Notes: generated by a model not told the origin, from the letters alone. Shown: positions 11,065 through 20,211, counted from the first letter of the stretch. The stretch is 39,615 nucleotides of DNA from an uncultured Butyricicoccus sp. (GCA_944384745.1 CALWUO010000015.1:1-39615); one strand, 5' to 3'. Numbers and translations are program-made.

Positions 11065-11549
11065 GTTATCATTACCTCTCTTGTATCTTGTGTAGATGGG
11101 TCATAAATAACACCTTGGTCTTTGTATTTTTTCATAATAAAATGAGTAGCAGTGGAAACTACGCTTTCCATTGGTGCGAGGTTTTCAGAAACAAACTGAG
11201 AAATTTCACGCATGGTATGACCAGTGATAATAATAGTTAAGTCAAAACCGCCAGACATAAGATAAGCACTTTGAACCTGTGGATAAGAACAGATTTGTCT
11301 TGCGATTTCATCAAAACCCATACCCTTTTGAGGTGTAATGCGTACTTCAATCTGAGCAGTAACAGTTTCATCTGAGGTTTTATCCCAATCAATAACAGCC
11401 TTATAGCCTAAAATTATATTCTCACGCTCAAGGGTTTCTATTTCTTGCTGGATTTCCTGTTCGGTTGCACCAAGCATACGAGCTATCTGGGCGGCAGTCA
11501 TACGACCATCTTCGTCCAGCATGGCAAGGATTTTTTCTTTATACTTCAT
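11058..11549 (-). CDS. Lrp/AsnC-family transcriptional regulator
   Basis: 163 residues: N-terminal winged helix-turn-helix (residues 1-55; MTAAQIARMLGATEQEIQQEIETLERENII) and a C-terminal RAM/AsnC ligand-binding domain (about 65-145; AQIEVRITPQKG, VQSAYLMSGGFDLTIIITG). Proteins of this type bind amino acids as octamers and regulate transport or metabolism. It overlaps the aminotransferase gene downstream, so that enzyme is the likely target and autoregulation is likely. GGAGG precedes the ATG. A small inverted repeat lies about 55-65 bp upstream. Confidence 0.9.
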   Translation of the reverse strand: MKYKEKILAMLDEDGRMTAAQIARMLGATEQEIQQEIETLERENIILGYKAVIDWDKTSDETVTAQIEVRITPQKGMGFDEIARQICSYPQVQSAYLMSGGFDLTIIITGHTMREISQFVSENLAPMESVVSTATHFIMKKYKDQGVIYDPSTQDTREVMITW

Positions 11550-11603
11550 AACTTTTTCCTCCTATAACTACAGATGCCGCTGCACCCGAATAATTAAGAA
11601 TAT

Positions 11604-11615
11604 CCTCATTTGAGG
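11604..11615. promoter_or_regulatory. Inverted repeat upstream of the Lrp-family gene, possible operator
   Basis: CCTCA-TT-TGAGG, a perfect 5-bp palindrome with a 2-nt spacer, in an AT-rich stretch between the divergent genes. Lrp-type sites are short degenerate palindromes, so this is a candidate autoregulatory site only. Confidence 0.3.
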
Positions 11616-11760
11616 TTTACATATTATTATACACGATTTTTTTTAATATGAAAACCTTAATAGATAAATTTACCTCTCTGTTTTATTATTTCTATTGCAT
11701 AAGGCATTAAAAAGAGATAAAATAAGCGTAGTTAAATGTTATTTTTTGAAAGGATAATAT

Positions 11761-12444
11761 ATGTTAAATTTTAAAGGGTTTAGTCCTGATGGACTTGACT
11801 TACTAATAGAAAATCGTTTGATGAACAGCAAGGATTTTTATGAAGAGCACAAAAAAGAAATAATTGCAAAAGCAGTAAAGCCATTTCATGAACTTTGCAT
11901 AGATATGACTGATGATATGCTTAAAATAGACCCGCTTTTTGTTACAAATCCAACACGCATGGTATCAAGAGTTAGACGTGATACAAGATACACAAAAGAT
12001 AAAACGCTTTATAGGGCAAATTTATGGTTATATTTTCGCAGACCTAAAAAGAGTTTTGATGCTGTTCCATTTTATTATATGGAAGTTACACCAGAATACT
12101 GGAGTTATGGTTGTTTTGGCGGTTTTGGCAAAGGTGAAATGCAAATAGCAAGAGAAATGATTTTAAATGAAGATGCAAATTTTCTAAATGCATATAAAAG
12201 TGTTGAAAATTGTAATGTTTTTTCACTTGATGGCGAAATGTATAAACGGGAACATTTCCCTAATGCAAAAGATGATTATAAACCTTGGCTTAATCGTAAA
12301 TATTTAGGACTTGCCTTTTATGAATATAATGACTATACTCCACTTTGGGACGGTTCATTTGTAAAACCTATGCTGGAAAATTTCAATAAAATTGCACCAT
12401 TTTATAATTTTTTAATAACTATAAAAGAGCGTGCAAAGGGGTGA
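11761..12444 (+). CDS. DUF2461 (TIGR02453) family protein
   Basis: 227 residues that match the DUF2461 family: start NFKGFSPDGLDLLIENRLMNSKDFYEEHK, conserved NPTRMVSRVRRDTRYTKDKTLYR core (about residues 61-83) and YYMEVTPEYWSYGCFGGFG. Function is not established; the basic Arg/Lys-rich core hints at a phosphate or nucleic acid ligand, but that is inference. AAGGATAATAT precedes the ATG. Six bases separate it from the exonuclease gene, so the two are cotranscribed. Confidence 0.85.
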   Translation: MLNFKGFSPDGLDLLIENRLMNSKDFYEEHKKEIIAKAVKPFHELCIDMTDDMLKIDPLFVTNPTRMVSRVRRDTRYTKDKTLYRANLWLYFRRPKKSFDAVPFYYMEVTPEYWSYGCFGGFGKGEMQIAREMILNEDANFLNAYKSVENCNVFSLDGEMYKREHFPNAKDDYKPWLNRKYLGLAFYEYNDYTPLWDGSFVKPMLENFNKIAPFYNFLITIKERAKG

Positions 12445-12450
12445 TATAAA

Positions 12451-13050
12451 GTGGATTTCACCGCAATAGACTTTGAAACTGGTAATTCATCTTATACAAG
12501 TGCATGTTCAATAGGTGTTTCCGTTTTTAAAAATAATAAGCCTATAAAGCAATATTCAAAATTTATAAAGCCCCCTAAAGAAGCTGGTGATTTTAACTGG
12601 TATAATATAAAAATACATGGGATAAAACAATCAGATGTGCAAAATGAGCGTGATTTTTCTGAAATTTGGTCAGAAATCAGACAAGATATTGAAGATAAAA
12701 TAATAGTTTGTCACAATGCTGTTTTTGATACTGCTGTACTTCGCAAATGTTTAGAATTTTATAATATACCGTTTCCAAACTTTAGTTATATATGCACGGT
12801 TAAAGTATCTCAAAAACTATGGCCTGAGCTTGAAAACCATAGGCTTGACACTGTTTCTTCATTCTTAAATATAAATCTTAATCATCATGAAGCTGGTTCT
12901 GATGCTCACGCATGTGGTCTAATTTTACATTATGCATTAAAACAAACAAATTCAAAAAGTGTATCTGAACTTGCTAATAAACTTGGAATAAAACTTGGTT
13001 ATGTTGGTAAAAATAAGCATATTTCTTGTAGTTGTGCAAAAAATATTTAA
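12451..13050 (+). CDS. DnaQ-like 3'-5' exonuclease (DEDDh family)
   Basis: 199 residues with a GTG start. The exonuclease motifs are present: ExoI AIDFETGN (about residues 5-12), ExoII CHNAVFDTAVL (about 89-99) and ExoIII HHEAGSDAHACG (about 146-157), where H and D are the last metal-site residues. Similar stand-alone DnaQ proteins act on single-stranded DNA or small RNAs or back up proofreading; the substrate here is unknown. The C-terminal ~30 residues (LANKLGIKLGYVG) resemble the small extra domain of some clostridial DnaQ proteins. It lies in an apparent operon with the DUF2461 gene and the small membrane protein gene. Confidence 0.85.
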   Translation: MDFTAIDFETGNSSYTSACSIGVSVFKNNKPIKQYSKFIKPPKEAGDFNWYNIKIHGIKQSDVQNERDFSEIWSEIRQDIEDKIIVCHNAVFDTAVLRKCLEFYNIPFPNFSYICTVKVSQKLWPELENHRLDTVSSFLNINLNHHEAGSDAHACGLILHYALKQTNSKSVSELANKLGIKLGYVGKNKHISCSCAKNI

Positions 13051-13070
13051 AACAAAAGAGGTGTATTAAA

Positions 13071-13346
13071 ATGAAAATTTCGCAAACTATCACAAAAGAA
13101 AATGTAACACGTTATGCACAAGATACATCAGATTGTATTGTTTCATTTGTTAAATTTCTTGTTGCTCGTGCAAAAGATTTTTCGGTTTTGGATTTTGCAC
13201 TTTTTAAACTTTGTTTGATAAGTTTTGGAATTTGTATTGGTTCAAAATTCGCTAAATTTTTTAAAAAATTCCGTATTGTTTTACTTATTAGTTTTATTGT
13301 TTCCTATGCTTATATGATTTGGCGTGTATTTATCCGTGAGGATTAA
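13071..13346 (+). CDS. Small membrane protein of unknown function
   Basis: 91 residues counted from the ATG at 13071, which has AAGAGGTG 5-12 nt upstream; an earlier in-frame ATG at 13032 lies inside the exonuclease gene and has no ribosome site. A charged N-terminal half (residues 1-40) is followed by two hydrophobic segments (about 42-57 and 67-85), separated by a short basic turn (KFAKFFKKF) expected inside the cell. I do not recognise the family with certainty. Last gene before a hairpin terminator. Confidence 0.7.
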   Translation: MKISQTITKENVTRYAQDTSDCIVSFVKFLVARAKDFSVLDFALFKLCLISFGICIGSKFAKFFKKFRIVLLISFIVSYAYMIWRVFIRED

Positions 13347-13353
13347 CTTTTTC

Positions 13354-13390
13354 ACCGCTGAGAGTGAAAACAAACTTTCAGCGGTATTTT
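13354..13390 (+). terminator. Intrinsic terminator or attenuator before the AI-2E-type transporter gene
   Basis: A 12-bp stem with one G-U pair (ACCGCTGAGAGT at 13354-13365 with ACTTTCAGCGGT at 13374-13385), then an AT-rich tail ATTTTATGTTTTT. It should end the exonuclease operon, with partial readthrough possible. Confidence 0.65.
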
Positions 13391-13409
13391 ATGTTTTTAG
13401 GAGGTTGAA

Positions 13410-14678
13410 ATGAAAAAACCATTTCAAAGCCCTTATTTTAAATGGGGACTTACAGCGTTTTTAGTTATTTTCTTTAGCATTTGCTTTTTCTTTTCCATTT
13501 TTAAAATGAGTGGATTATTTTCTGCAATTAAAACATTTATAGGCATATTAAAGCCATTTATTTATGGTGCAGTTTTAGCTTATTTTGTTTTGCCTATTTA
13601 CAATATACTTGTAAAAAAGCTTCTTCCATATATAAAAAAGCTTTTTAAATCTGAAAAAAAAGCTGTTTCATTTACAAAAATGCTTTGTAGTATAATAAGT
13701 GTGTTTTTCCTTATCGCCATAATAAGTGGTTTAATTTCAATGGTACTTCCAGAGCTTGCAACAAGTATTTTAGGTCTTAGCACTGCAATGCCTGATTATT
13801 TAACCGAACTTTCCGACTGGCTAAATATAACCCTAAAAGACAATATTGACCTGCAAAATAATTTAATGAGAATTTACAATCAATTTTCCGATTTGGCAGT
13901 TGCATGGATGCAAAATGATATGTTACCAAAACTAATTGAAATTATGGGCGGAAGCTTGCTTGGAACTGTTAACATGCTTAAAAATGTTGTTGTGGGTGTA
14001 ATTATTGCAATTTATATGTTATGCAGTAAAGATTTATTTGCAGCACAAGCAAAAAAAATGATTTATAGCATTTTTAACACCAAAAGAGCAAATTTAATAA
14101 TTAAAAATTTCCGATTTGTGCATAAGGTTTTTGGCGGCTTTATAACTGGTAAACTTTTAGACTCATTTATTATTGGTATTATAACATTTTTTGCAATGAC
14201 AATACTCAATATGCCATATATTATTTTAATAAGCGTTGTTATTGGTGTTACAAATTTCATTCCATTTTTCGGACCGTTTATAGGAGCTATCCCATGTTCT
14301 CTTTTAGTTTTAATGATAGACCCTATACAATGTATATATTTTGTTGTATTTATCTTAATTTTACAACAATTTGATGGAAATATACTCGGCCCTAAAATCT
14401 TGGGTGACTCGACTGGTCTTTCTAGTTTCTGGGTTATGTTTGCGATTTTAATAGCAGGCGGTTTATTTGGTTTTGTTGGTATGTTAATAGGTGTTCCACT
14501 GTTTGCGGTATTATATAGTCTTATTTCAACTATTATAAATCACTCACTTTCAGGAAAAAATCTTCCTACAAAAACAGATAGTTATATGTTTACCGACCAT
14601 ATAAACCCTGAAACAAATGAACCTGTGTTTTTTAAAGATGAAAAGCCATCACAAGAAAATGGTATTTCGATTAAATAA
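13410..14678 (+). CDS. AI-2E family transporter (PerM/YdbI/TqsA type)
   Basis: A 422-residue membrane protein with the usual seven or eight hydrophobic segments: two at the N-terminus (about residues 10-35 and 45-65), one near 95-115, a central soluble amphipathic part (125-190), and a C-terminal cluster (about 245-375) including PYIILISVVIGVTNFIPFFGPFIGAIP, the signature of the family. Members export small molecules or ions (AI-2 in TqsA, Na+/H+ exchange in some). The substrate here is unknown. AGGAGG precedes the ATG; a strong bidirectional terminator follows. Confidence 0.9.
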   Translation: MKKPFQSPYFKWGLTAFLVIFFSICFFFSIFKMSGLFSAIKTFIGILKPFIYGAVLAYFVLPIYNILVKKLLPYIKKLFKSEKKAVSFTKMLCSIISVFFLIAIISGLISMVLPELATSILGLSTAMPDYLTELSDWLNITLKDNIDLQNNLMRIYNQFSDLAVAWMQNDMLPKLIEIMGGSLLGTVNMLKNVVVGVIIAIYMLCSKDLFAAQAKKMIYSIFNTKRANLIIKNFRFVHKVFGGFITGKLLDSFIIGIITFFAMTILNMPYIILISVVIGVTNFIPFFGPFIGAIPCSLLVLMIDPIQCIYFVVFILILQQFDGNILGPKILGDSTGLSSFWVMFAILIAGGLFGFVGMLIGVPLFAVLYSLISTIINHSLSGKNLPTKTDSYMFTDHINPETNEPVFFKDEKPSQENGISIK

Positions 14679-14680
14679 AA

Positions 14681-14714
14681 AAATCCTCTTAGGCATCAAA
14701 GCTTAAGAGGATTT
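14681..14714. terminator. Bidirectional terminator between the transporter and transketolase genes
   Basis: A perfect 11-bp stem AAATCCTCTTA (14681-14691) with TAAGAGGATTT (14704-14714), flanked by A and T runs on either side, so it can serve both converging units. Confidence 0.85.
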
Positions 14715-14725
14715 ATATTTTTCAA

Positions 14726-15691
14726 TTACTTGCGAGCAATAGCCTTTTTAACAGCAGCTACAATATTCTCAGCGGTTAAGCCGTACTCTTCTTGTAAGAA
14801 CTTCTGAGCACCAACCTGTCCAAAACGGTCTTCAACGCCAACCATTTCCATTACAACAGGCTTATTCTTAGCTAGAACATTAGCCACAGCAGAACCAAGA
14901 CCAGTTTTAACATTATGGTTTTCAGCGGTTACAATACAACCAGTTTCTTCAGCGGATTTGATGATAAGTTCCTCATCAATTGGCTTCCAAGTGAACATAT
15001 CAACAACCTTAGCAGAAATGCCCTCAGCCTTTAGGGTTTCTTCAGCCTTTAGAGCCCCATCAACCATTATACCAGAGGCAATAATAGTAACATCTTTACC
15101 TTCTCTTAATGTTACGCCCTTGCCTATTTCAAAATCAGCACCATCATCATAAACTTTAACAATGCCCTTACGAACCATACGCATATAAGAGAACTTTTCA
15201 GATGCTGCAAGTTTCTTAGTGATATTGTATAACATAGCATAGTCAGTAGGGTCAATTACAACAGCCTCAGGGATAGCCATATAAATAGCCATATCTTCAA
15301 AAGGCATATGAGTACCACCATTATAAGCAGCAACAACACCAGGGTCAGAACCTACAATATGTACAGGCAGTTTAGCGTATGCACAAGACATAAAAGCTTG
15401 GTCATATACTCGACGGGAAGCGAAACAACCAAAAGAATGTACAAAAACAGTACGACCAGTTGCAACAAGACCAGCAGCAACACCTACTGCATTAGCTTCA
15501 GCAATACCAGCGTTAAAAGTCTGTTTTGGAAATTCCTTTTCAAGCTTCTTAGTGTTAATACAGCCGTAAAGGTCGCAGTCAATATGGCAAACCTTATTGC
15601 TTGCAGACATCATTTCCTGCATAGCGGTTACATAAGCATCACGATTTGCACGAGAGTCTGTCTCATGCTTACCAATAACATTGAAATTCAT
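14726..15691 (-). CDS. Transketolase, C-terminal subunit
   Basis: A 321-residue protein carrying the pyrimidine-binding and C-terminal transketolase domains. Residues about 10-170 hold the PP-like Pyr domain (ANAVGVAAGLVATGRTVFVHSF), and about 190-310 the C-terminal domain (VTIIASGIMVDGALKAEETLKAEG). The thiamine-binding acidic residue should be the Glu in AGIAEANAV. It works only with the N-terminal subunit encoded 15 bp upstream, moving two-carbon units between sugar phosphates in the pentose phosphate pathway. Split transketolases are common in Clostridia and archaea. Confidence 0.93.
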   Translation of the reverse strand: MNFNVIGKHETDSRANRDAYVTAMQEMMSASNKVCHIDCDLYGCINTKKLEKEFPKQTFNAGIAEANAVGVAAGLVATGRTVFVHSFGCFASRRVYDQAFMSCAYAKLPVHIVGSDPGVVAAYNGGTHMPFEDMAIYMAIPEAVVIDPTDYAMLYNITKKLAASEKFSYMRMVRKGIVKVYDDGADFEIGKGVTLREGKDVTIIASGIMVDGALKAEETLKAEGISAKVVDMFTWKPIDEELIIKSAEETGCIVTAENHNVKTGLGSAVANVLAKNKPVVMEMVGVEDRFGQVGAQKFLQEEYGLTAENIVAAVKKAIARK

Positions 15692-15706
15692 TATTTCATA
15701 CCCTCC

Positions 15707-16558
15707 TTACTGTGCCTTTACCTTAGCAAGTTCAGCCTCAGCAGCTGCGATTGCCTCGTCCCACTGCTCTTTAGATGGCTGAGATGAGTGTGCACCAGTA
15801 GGCTCTGCAAAAGTTGCACCCTTGCCCTTGGTTGTATTTAGCACAATACAGGTTGGCTTGCCCTTACAGTCATAAGCTGACATAACAGCATCATAAACCT
15901 GCTCAACATCATTACCATTTTCAACATCGATAACATTCCAGCCAAAAGCGTCAAACTTTGCACCAATGCCCTTAGCATGGCTCATAACTTCTTCAACCTT
16001 GCCATCAAGTTGCATTTTGTTGTTATCAACAAGGCAAACAAGATTATCAAGTTTGTAATGTGCCGCAAATTGAGCAGCTTCCCAAACCTGACCTTCATCA
16101 CATTCACCATCGCCAACAAATACAAACACATGGTTATTGCGTTCGTCCATCTTGTTACCAAGAGCCGCACCAACAGCTGAGGAAATGCCTTGACCTAGAG
16201 AACCAGTTGTTAGGTCAACACCAGGAGTTTTAGTGCGGTCGGTATGAGATGGGAAATTTGTATGAGGCTTATTTAGAGTATAAGCATCTTCGATTGGATA
16301 GTAGCCTTTAAGACCTAAAGTTGCATACATTGCAGGGCCTGCATGACCCTTACTCATTACGCACCAATCACGGTCTTCCCAACGAGGGTTTTTTGGGTCT
16401 ACTTTCATTACTTCACCGTATAAAACTGCCAGTGCCTCTACAACAGACATTGAACCACCGACATGACCGAAACCAAGAGAACCAATAGTTTTAAGTGTTT
16501 CCAGTCTGACTTCAGCGGCAAATACACGCAGTGCCTGCATTTTTTCTGCTTTCTGCAT
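15707..16558 (-). CDS. Transketolase, N-terminal subunit
   Basis: A 283-residue thiamine-diphosphate-binding half of a split transketolase. GHVGGSMSVVEALAVLYGEVM near the N-terminus, KGHAGPAMYATLGLKGY (about 70-86), GSLGQGISSAVGAALG and the TPP motif GDGECDEGQVWEAAQFAA (about 149-166) are all present. First gene of the two-gene unit; AGGTAGGTG lies upstream. Its upstream region is shared with a divergent DeoR-type regulator gene, which may control it. Confidence 0.95.
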   Translation of the reverse strand: MQKAEKMQALRVFAAEVRLETLKTIGSLGFGHVGGSMSVVEALAVLYGEVMKVDPKNPRWEDRDWCVMSKGHAGPAMYATLGLKGYYPIEDAYTLNKPHTNFPSHTDRTKTPGVDLTTGSLGQGISSAVGAALGNKMDERNNHVFVFVGDGECDEGQVWEAAQFAAHYKLDNLVCLVDNNKMQLDGKVEEVMSHAKGIGAKFDAFGWNVIDVENGNDVEQVYDAVMSAYDCKGKPTCIVLNTTKGKGATFAEPTGAHSSQPSKEQWDEAIAAAEAELAKVKAQ

Positions 16559-16911
16559 TTAATACACCTACCTACTTATATTATTTTTCATATAGAACAA
16601 TAAAATCATGAATAACACCCATGTCATTCATTACTTCATTATATTAACATTTTTTTTTGTTCTTTTCAATGCTTTATGATGATTTTATATGAACTATTTA
16701 CGTGTTTTTTGTTTATTTTTTCCAAAGTTATTATAAAAATGATAACAATTATATATTTGTCAGTTGATTTTTTTTTCAGTTCTGATACAATAAATTATAA
16801 GCATTATATCAGTAAAAATGTTTATTTATTTTTTTATTTTTACATTTTTAAAAACCTTTTTAACAGTTGTTTTGTTGTTTAAAATAATTTAGTGGGGGTT
16901 AATCTACTATT
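16559..16911. other. Divergent intergenic region between transketolase and the DeoR regulator
   Basis: 353 bp, very AT-rich with many T tracts (for example 16650-16675 and 16765-16865), which suggests bent DNA; no convincing gene. It holds an inverted repeat ATGAAT-N12-ATTCAT (16608-16613 with 16626-16631), a candidate operator between the two starts. Short open frames here have no ribosome site and low-complexity Phe/Ile/Tyr composition. Confidence 0.5.
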
Positions 16912-17670
16912 ATGAAAATCAGTCGTTTAAACTCTATTGAGCAATATGTTATAGCAAAAGAAACAGTATCTATTGATGAACTTTGTGAGGTTTTCGGAGT
17001 ATCTAAAAACACTATAAGGCGTGATTTAAACGACCTTGAAGTTAGAGGTCATATAACTAAGGTTTATGGTGGTGTCACAGCGGTTTGCTCACCTTGCTCA
17101 AACCTGTCTACACCCGCAAGGTCTGCAATTCATTCATCAGATAAAAATTTAATTGGTAGACTTGCCGCAAATCAAGTCAATGATGGTGATACTATATTTA
17201 TTGATTCGGGAACAACAACACTTTGTATACTTCGCCATCTGACCACTAAAAAAGGACTTACAATAGTAACTCATTCGCTTGCGGCTATGGCTGAGGCTTC
17301 AAAATATGAAAATATGAATTTAATCTGCCCTGGAGGTATATATAGCCCACCTACTGACTCTTTTGTAGGACTTTCAACTTATGAAACACTATCTGGTATG
17401 ACAATAAATAAGGCGTTTATGGCTGCAAGTGGTGTTTCTATTGAATGTGGAATGACCAACACAACATTTTTAGAAGCTGAAATTAAGCGTGGTGTTGTGC
17501 ATAAGGCAGAAAAAGTGTATCTTATGGCTGATAGTTCTAAGCTTAATAAAAAAGCAGTTATTTCTTTTTGTAAACTTGGAGAGCTTTCGGGATTTATCAC
17601 CGATTGCAAACCACCTGAACCATATTTTGATTTTTTCAAATCCAATGGAATTAAAATGCTATATGAGTAA
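16912..17670 (+). CDS. DeoR/GlpR-family transcriptional regulator
   Basis: 252 residues: N-terminal DeoR helix-turn-helix (residues 1-57; SIDELCEVFGVSKNTIRRDLNDLE) and a C-terminal sugar-phosphate sensor domain with the phosphate-loop pattern DSGTTTL (about 98-104) and the FMAASGVSIECGMTNTTFLEAE segment. Such regulators respond to phosphorylated sugars. Being divergent from the transketolase genes, it may sense a pentose phosphate intermediate; this is inferred from position. The ribosome site (GGGGG) is about 13 nt from the ATG, further than usual. Confidence 0.9.
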   Translation: MKISRLNSIEQYVIAKETVSIDELCEVFGVSKNTIRRDLNDLEVRGHITKVYGGVTAVCSPCSNLSTPARSAIHSSDKNLIGRLAANQVNDGDTIFIDSGTTTLCILRHLTTKKGLTIVTHSLAAMAEASKYENMNLICPGGIYSPPTDSFVGLSTYETLSGMTINKAFMAASGVSIECGMTNTTFLEAEIKRGVVHKAEKVYLMADSSKLNKKAVISFCKLGELSGFITDCKPPEPYFDFFKSNGIKMLYE

Positions 17671-17675
17671 AGAAA

Positions 17676-17706
17676 ACAGGCAAGCTAATAACTTGCCTGT
17701 CTTTTT
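17676..17706. terminator. Terminator after the DeoR regulator
   Basis: A 9-bp stem ACAGGCAAG (17676-17684) with CTTGCCTGT (17692-17700), followed by CTTTTTG. It lies 7 bp before the converging end of pcrA and may act on both sides. Confidence 0.8.
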
Positions 17707-17712
17707 GTTGTT

Positions 17713-20097
17713 TTATATTTTTGTCATAAACTGGCTTGCACTTTTTGAGAGTAGTCGTTTTGTTCCTTTAGTGTCAAATGCAATTTCCAGTAAAAAATCC
17801 CCACCCATAGGTTTTGAACTTGTTATAAGCCCCTCACCAAACGCTCTATGCTTAACTCTATCACCAACATTAAATAATACTGTTGTTTGTGTATTAGCTG
17901 TTGGTATAGACGTTTTATAAGCCTGTGCCATAATGCTTGCATTTTTCTTCTTATAATCGTTTTCTTGTCTGTCAATAATTGCCTTTTGCATTTGCTGACA
18001 TTTTGATATATTAGAGTCAATTAAATTTTCAGGAATTTCATCTAAAAAGCGTGATGGATTTGAATATTGTGTGCGACCATAAAGCATACGACGCTCTGTG
18101 CAAGTTATATATAATTGAGTTTTAGCCCTCGTAACTGCAACATAACAAAGTCTACGTTCTTCCTCAAGAAGTTCATCATTTTCAGTTGACCTAAACGATG
18201 GAAATAAACCTTCTTCCATTCCGCTTAAAAATACTACTGGAAATTCCAGCCCCTTTGCAGAATGCATTGTCATCATTAAAACTGCATCTTCATCTTCTGA
18301 CATTTTATCTGTATCAGTATAAAGTGCCATATCCTCTAAAAATCCTGATAGTGATGAATTTATTGTGTTTTGGTGATATTCAATTATGGTGGACTTTAAC
18401 TCCATAATATTATCCAATCTGTTTTGAGCTTCTGTATCACCTTTATTTTGCAGCATTTCTATATAACCTGTTTTATCAAGCATTTCATCATAGAGTTCTG
18501 GAAGTGTTAAAAATTCCTTTTTAGTTCTTAAATCCTCGATTATCTCAATAAATTTAACCATAGCATTAGATGAACGTGCAATAGATTGATAATTTTTAGA
18601 GTTTTTCAAAACCTCATATAATGAAATACCATCTTTTATAGCCTCTTCTTCTGCAAGCTCTATTGACCTATCGCCAATTTTTCTAGCGGGAACATTTACA
18701 ATTCGTTTTAATCTTAATGTATCTGATGGATTTTCAATTATCCATAAATAAGCAAACATATCACGAATTTCTGCACGAGAGAAGAAATCTCTGCCTTTAT
18801 AAATTCTATATGGTATAGAGTTTCTACGGAATGCGGCTTCTAAATTATTTGAAAGTGCATTATTTCGATATAGTACAGCGAAATCGCCCCACTTCATACC
18901 CTTTTCCACACCTTCAATTATACATTCAGCAATATATGATGCTTCACCCTCTTGTGTATCTGAACGGTGAAGTTTTATTTTACTACCACCAGAATTATCT
19001 GTCCATAACTCTTTGCCTTTTCTTTGCAAATTGTTTTTTATTATTTCATTTGCCGCATTTAAAATAGTATCAGTCGAACGATAATTTTGTTCCAGTCTAA
19101 TTGTTTTAGCGTCTGGATATTGTTTTTCAAACTCCAAAATATTGGCTATTGTAGCACCTCTAAATTTATAAATACTTTGGTCATCATCGCCAACTACACA
19201 TAAGTTATTTTTTCCGCCAGCAAGTAAACTTGTTAAAACATACTGTGCATGGTTTGTGTCCTGATATTCATCAACAAGCACATATTTAAATTTTTGCTGA
19301 TAATATTCCCTTATATCCTCATTATCTCTAAGAAGCTCGACAGTTTTCATAATAATATCATCAAAATCAAGTGCATTTGCTTCTTTCATTTTCTTTTGAT
19401 ATAAAGTGTATACATCTGATACTTTGCTTTTATAATAATCTCCATTAGCTTCAACCGCATATGTTTTTGCACTTATAAGATTATCCTTTGCCCTTGAAAT
19501 TTCATTCATAATAGTTCTAGTATCAAACGCTTTGTCGTCCATATTGAGCTGTTTTAAAATATCGCTTATAACACGTTTTTTATCATCTTCATCATAGATT
19601 GTAAAACTTTGTTTATAACCTATTCTTTCTATATCACGTCTTAAAATTCTAAGGCAAGCTGTATGAAAAGTATATGCCCATACTGCCATTGCATCTTGTT
19701 CACCGATTGCACGAGTTAATCTCTCTTTTAGCTCTTTTGCCGCTTTATTGGTGAATGTAATTGCTATAACTTCCCAAGGTTTAGCAGGTTCTATTGCACA
19801 GAGTTTTTCAGCCTTTTGTCTGTTTTCCTCCACAGGATTATTAAGATAATCCATTAAAAATCTTAAATCTTCTTCTGTTGCATTTTGTGGTGCAAAATCG
19901 CTGTCTTTGCCAAAACGCAATATGTTTATAATTCTATTTATAAGTACAGTTGTTTTTCCACTTCCTGCACCTGCAAGTATTAAAAGTGGACCTTCTGTTT
20001 GCATAACTGCACTGCGTTGCATATCATTAAGGCTTGCAAATTTTCTTTCAATTATTGCCTTACGAATTGCAGAATATTGAACATCGAATTTTGTCAT
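17713..20097 (-). CDS. pcrA: ATP-dependent DNA helicase PcrA/UvrD
   Basis: A superfamily 1A 3'-5' helicase of about 794 residues acting in repair, replication restart and removal of stalled polymerases. Walker A GAGSGKT (about 43-49), Walker B VDEYQDTNHAQY, GDDDQSIYKFRGA (motif III), LEQNYRST (motif IV), TMHSAKGLEFPVVF (motif V) and VAVTRAKTQLY (motif VI) are all present. The C-terminal ~50 residues (NVGDRVKHRAFGEGLI) form the Tudor-like domain that binds RNA polymerase. I chose the ATG at 20097: AAAAGGA lies 10 nt upstream, while the ATG at 20133 sits directly after a TATAAT and has no ribosome site. Confidence 0.96.
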   Translation of the reverse strand: MTKFDVQYSAIRKAIIERKFASLNDMQRSAVMQTEGPLLILAGAGSGKTTVLINRIINILRFGKDSDFAPQNATEEDLRFLMDYLNNPVEENRQKAEKLCAIEPAKPWEVIAITFTNKAAKELKERLTRAIGEQDAMAVWAYTFHTACLRILRRDIERIGYKQSFTIYDEDDKKRVISDILKQLNMDDKAFDTRTIMNEISRAKDNLISAKTYAVEANGDYYKSKVSDVYTLYQKKMKEANALDFDDIIMKTVELLRDNEDIREYYQQKFKYVLVDEYQDTNHAQYVLTSLLAGGKNNLCVVGDDDQSIYKFRGATIANILEFEKQYPDAKTIRLEQNYRSTDTILNAANEIIKNNLQRKGKELWTDNSGGSKIKLHRSDTQEGEASYIAECIIEGVEKGMKWGDFAVLYRNNALSNNLEAAFRRNSIPYRIYKGRDFFSRAEIRDMFAYLWIIENPSDTLRLKRIVNVPARKIGDRSIELAEEEAIKDGISLYEVLKNSKNYQSIARSSNAMVKFIEIIEDLRTKKEFLTLPELYDEMLDKTGYIEMLQNKGDTEAQNRLDNIMELKSTIIEYHQNTINSSLSGFLEDMALYTDTDKMSEDEDAVLMMTMHSAKGLEFPVVFLSGMEEGLFPSFRSTENDELLEEERRLCYVAVTRAKTQLYITCTERRMLYGRTQYSNPSRFLDEIPENLIDSNISKCQQMQKAIIDRQENDYKKKNASIMAQAYKTSIPTANTQTTVLFNVGDRVKHRAFGEGLITSSKPMGGDFLLEIAFDTKGTKRLLSKSASQFMTKI

Positions 20098-20136
20098 ATC
20101 TAAAAAATCCTTTTCACAAAACTGAATTTTCATTTC

Positions 20137-20166
20137 ATTATATCATAGATTTACAAGCTATCACAA
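20137..20166 (-). promoter_or_regulatory. Predicted promoter of pcrA
   Basis: On the minus strand TTGTGA (20161-20166), an 18-nt spacer and TATAAT (20137-20142). Transcription would start near 20130, which makes the upstream ATG at 20133 unlikely as the start codon. Confidence 0.6.
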
Positions 20167-20186
20167 GTAAAGTCTAGGTAATAGAA

Positions 20187-20211
20187 AAAGAGCCTGTTTG
20201 ACAGACTCTTT
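20187..20211 (-). terminator. Terminator after the spoIIA operon
   Basis: A 10-bp stem with one G-U pair (AAAGAGCCTG at 20187-20196 with CAGACTCTTT at 20202-20211), followed on the minus strand by a short U-rich tail. Its first base overlaps the sigF stop codon. Confidence 0.65.

Noticed and set aside
16676..16882. A 68-codon open frame in the divergent intergenic region
   Set aside because: Low-complexity Phe/Tyr/Ile composition from T tracts, no ribosome site, no known domain.
20098..20133. PcrA start at the ATG at 20133
   Set aside because: It lies directly downstream of a TATAAT at the right spacing from a -35, so it is at or before the transcript start; the ATG at 20097 has an AAAAGGA ribosome site.
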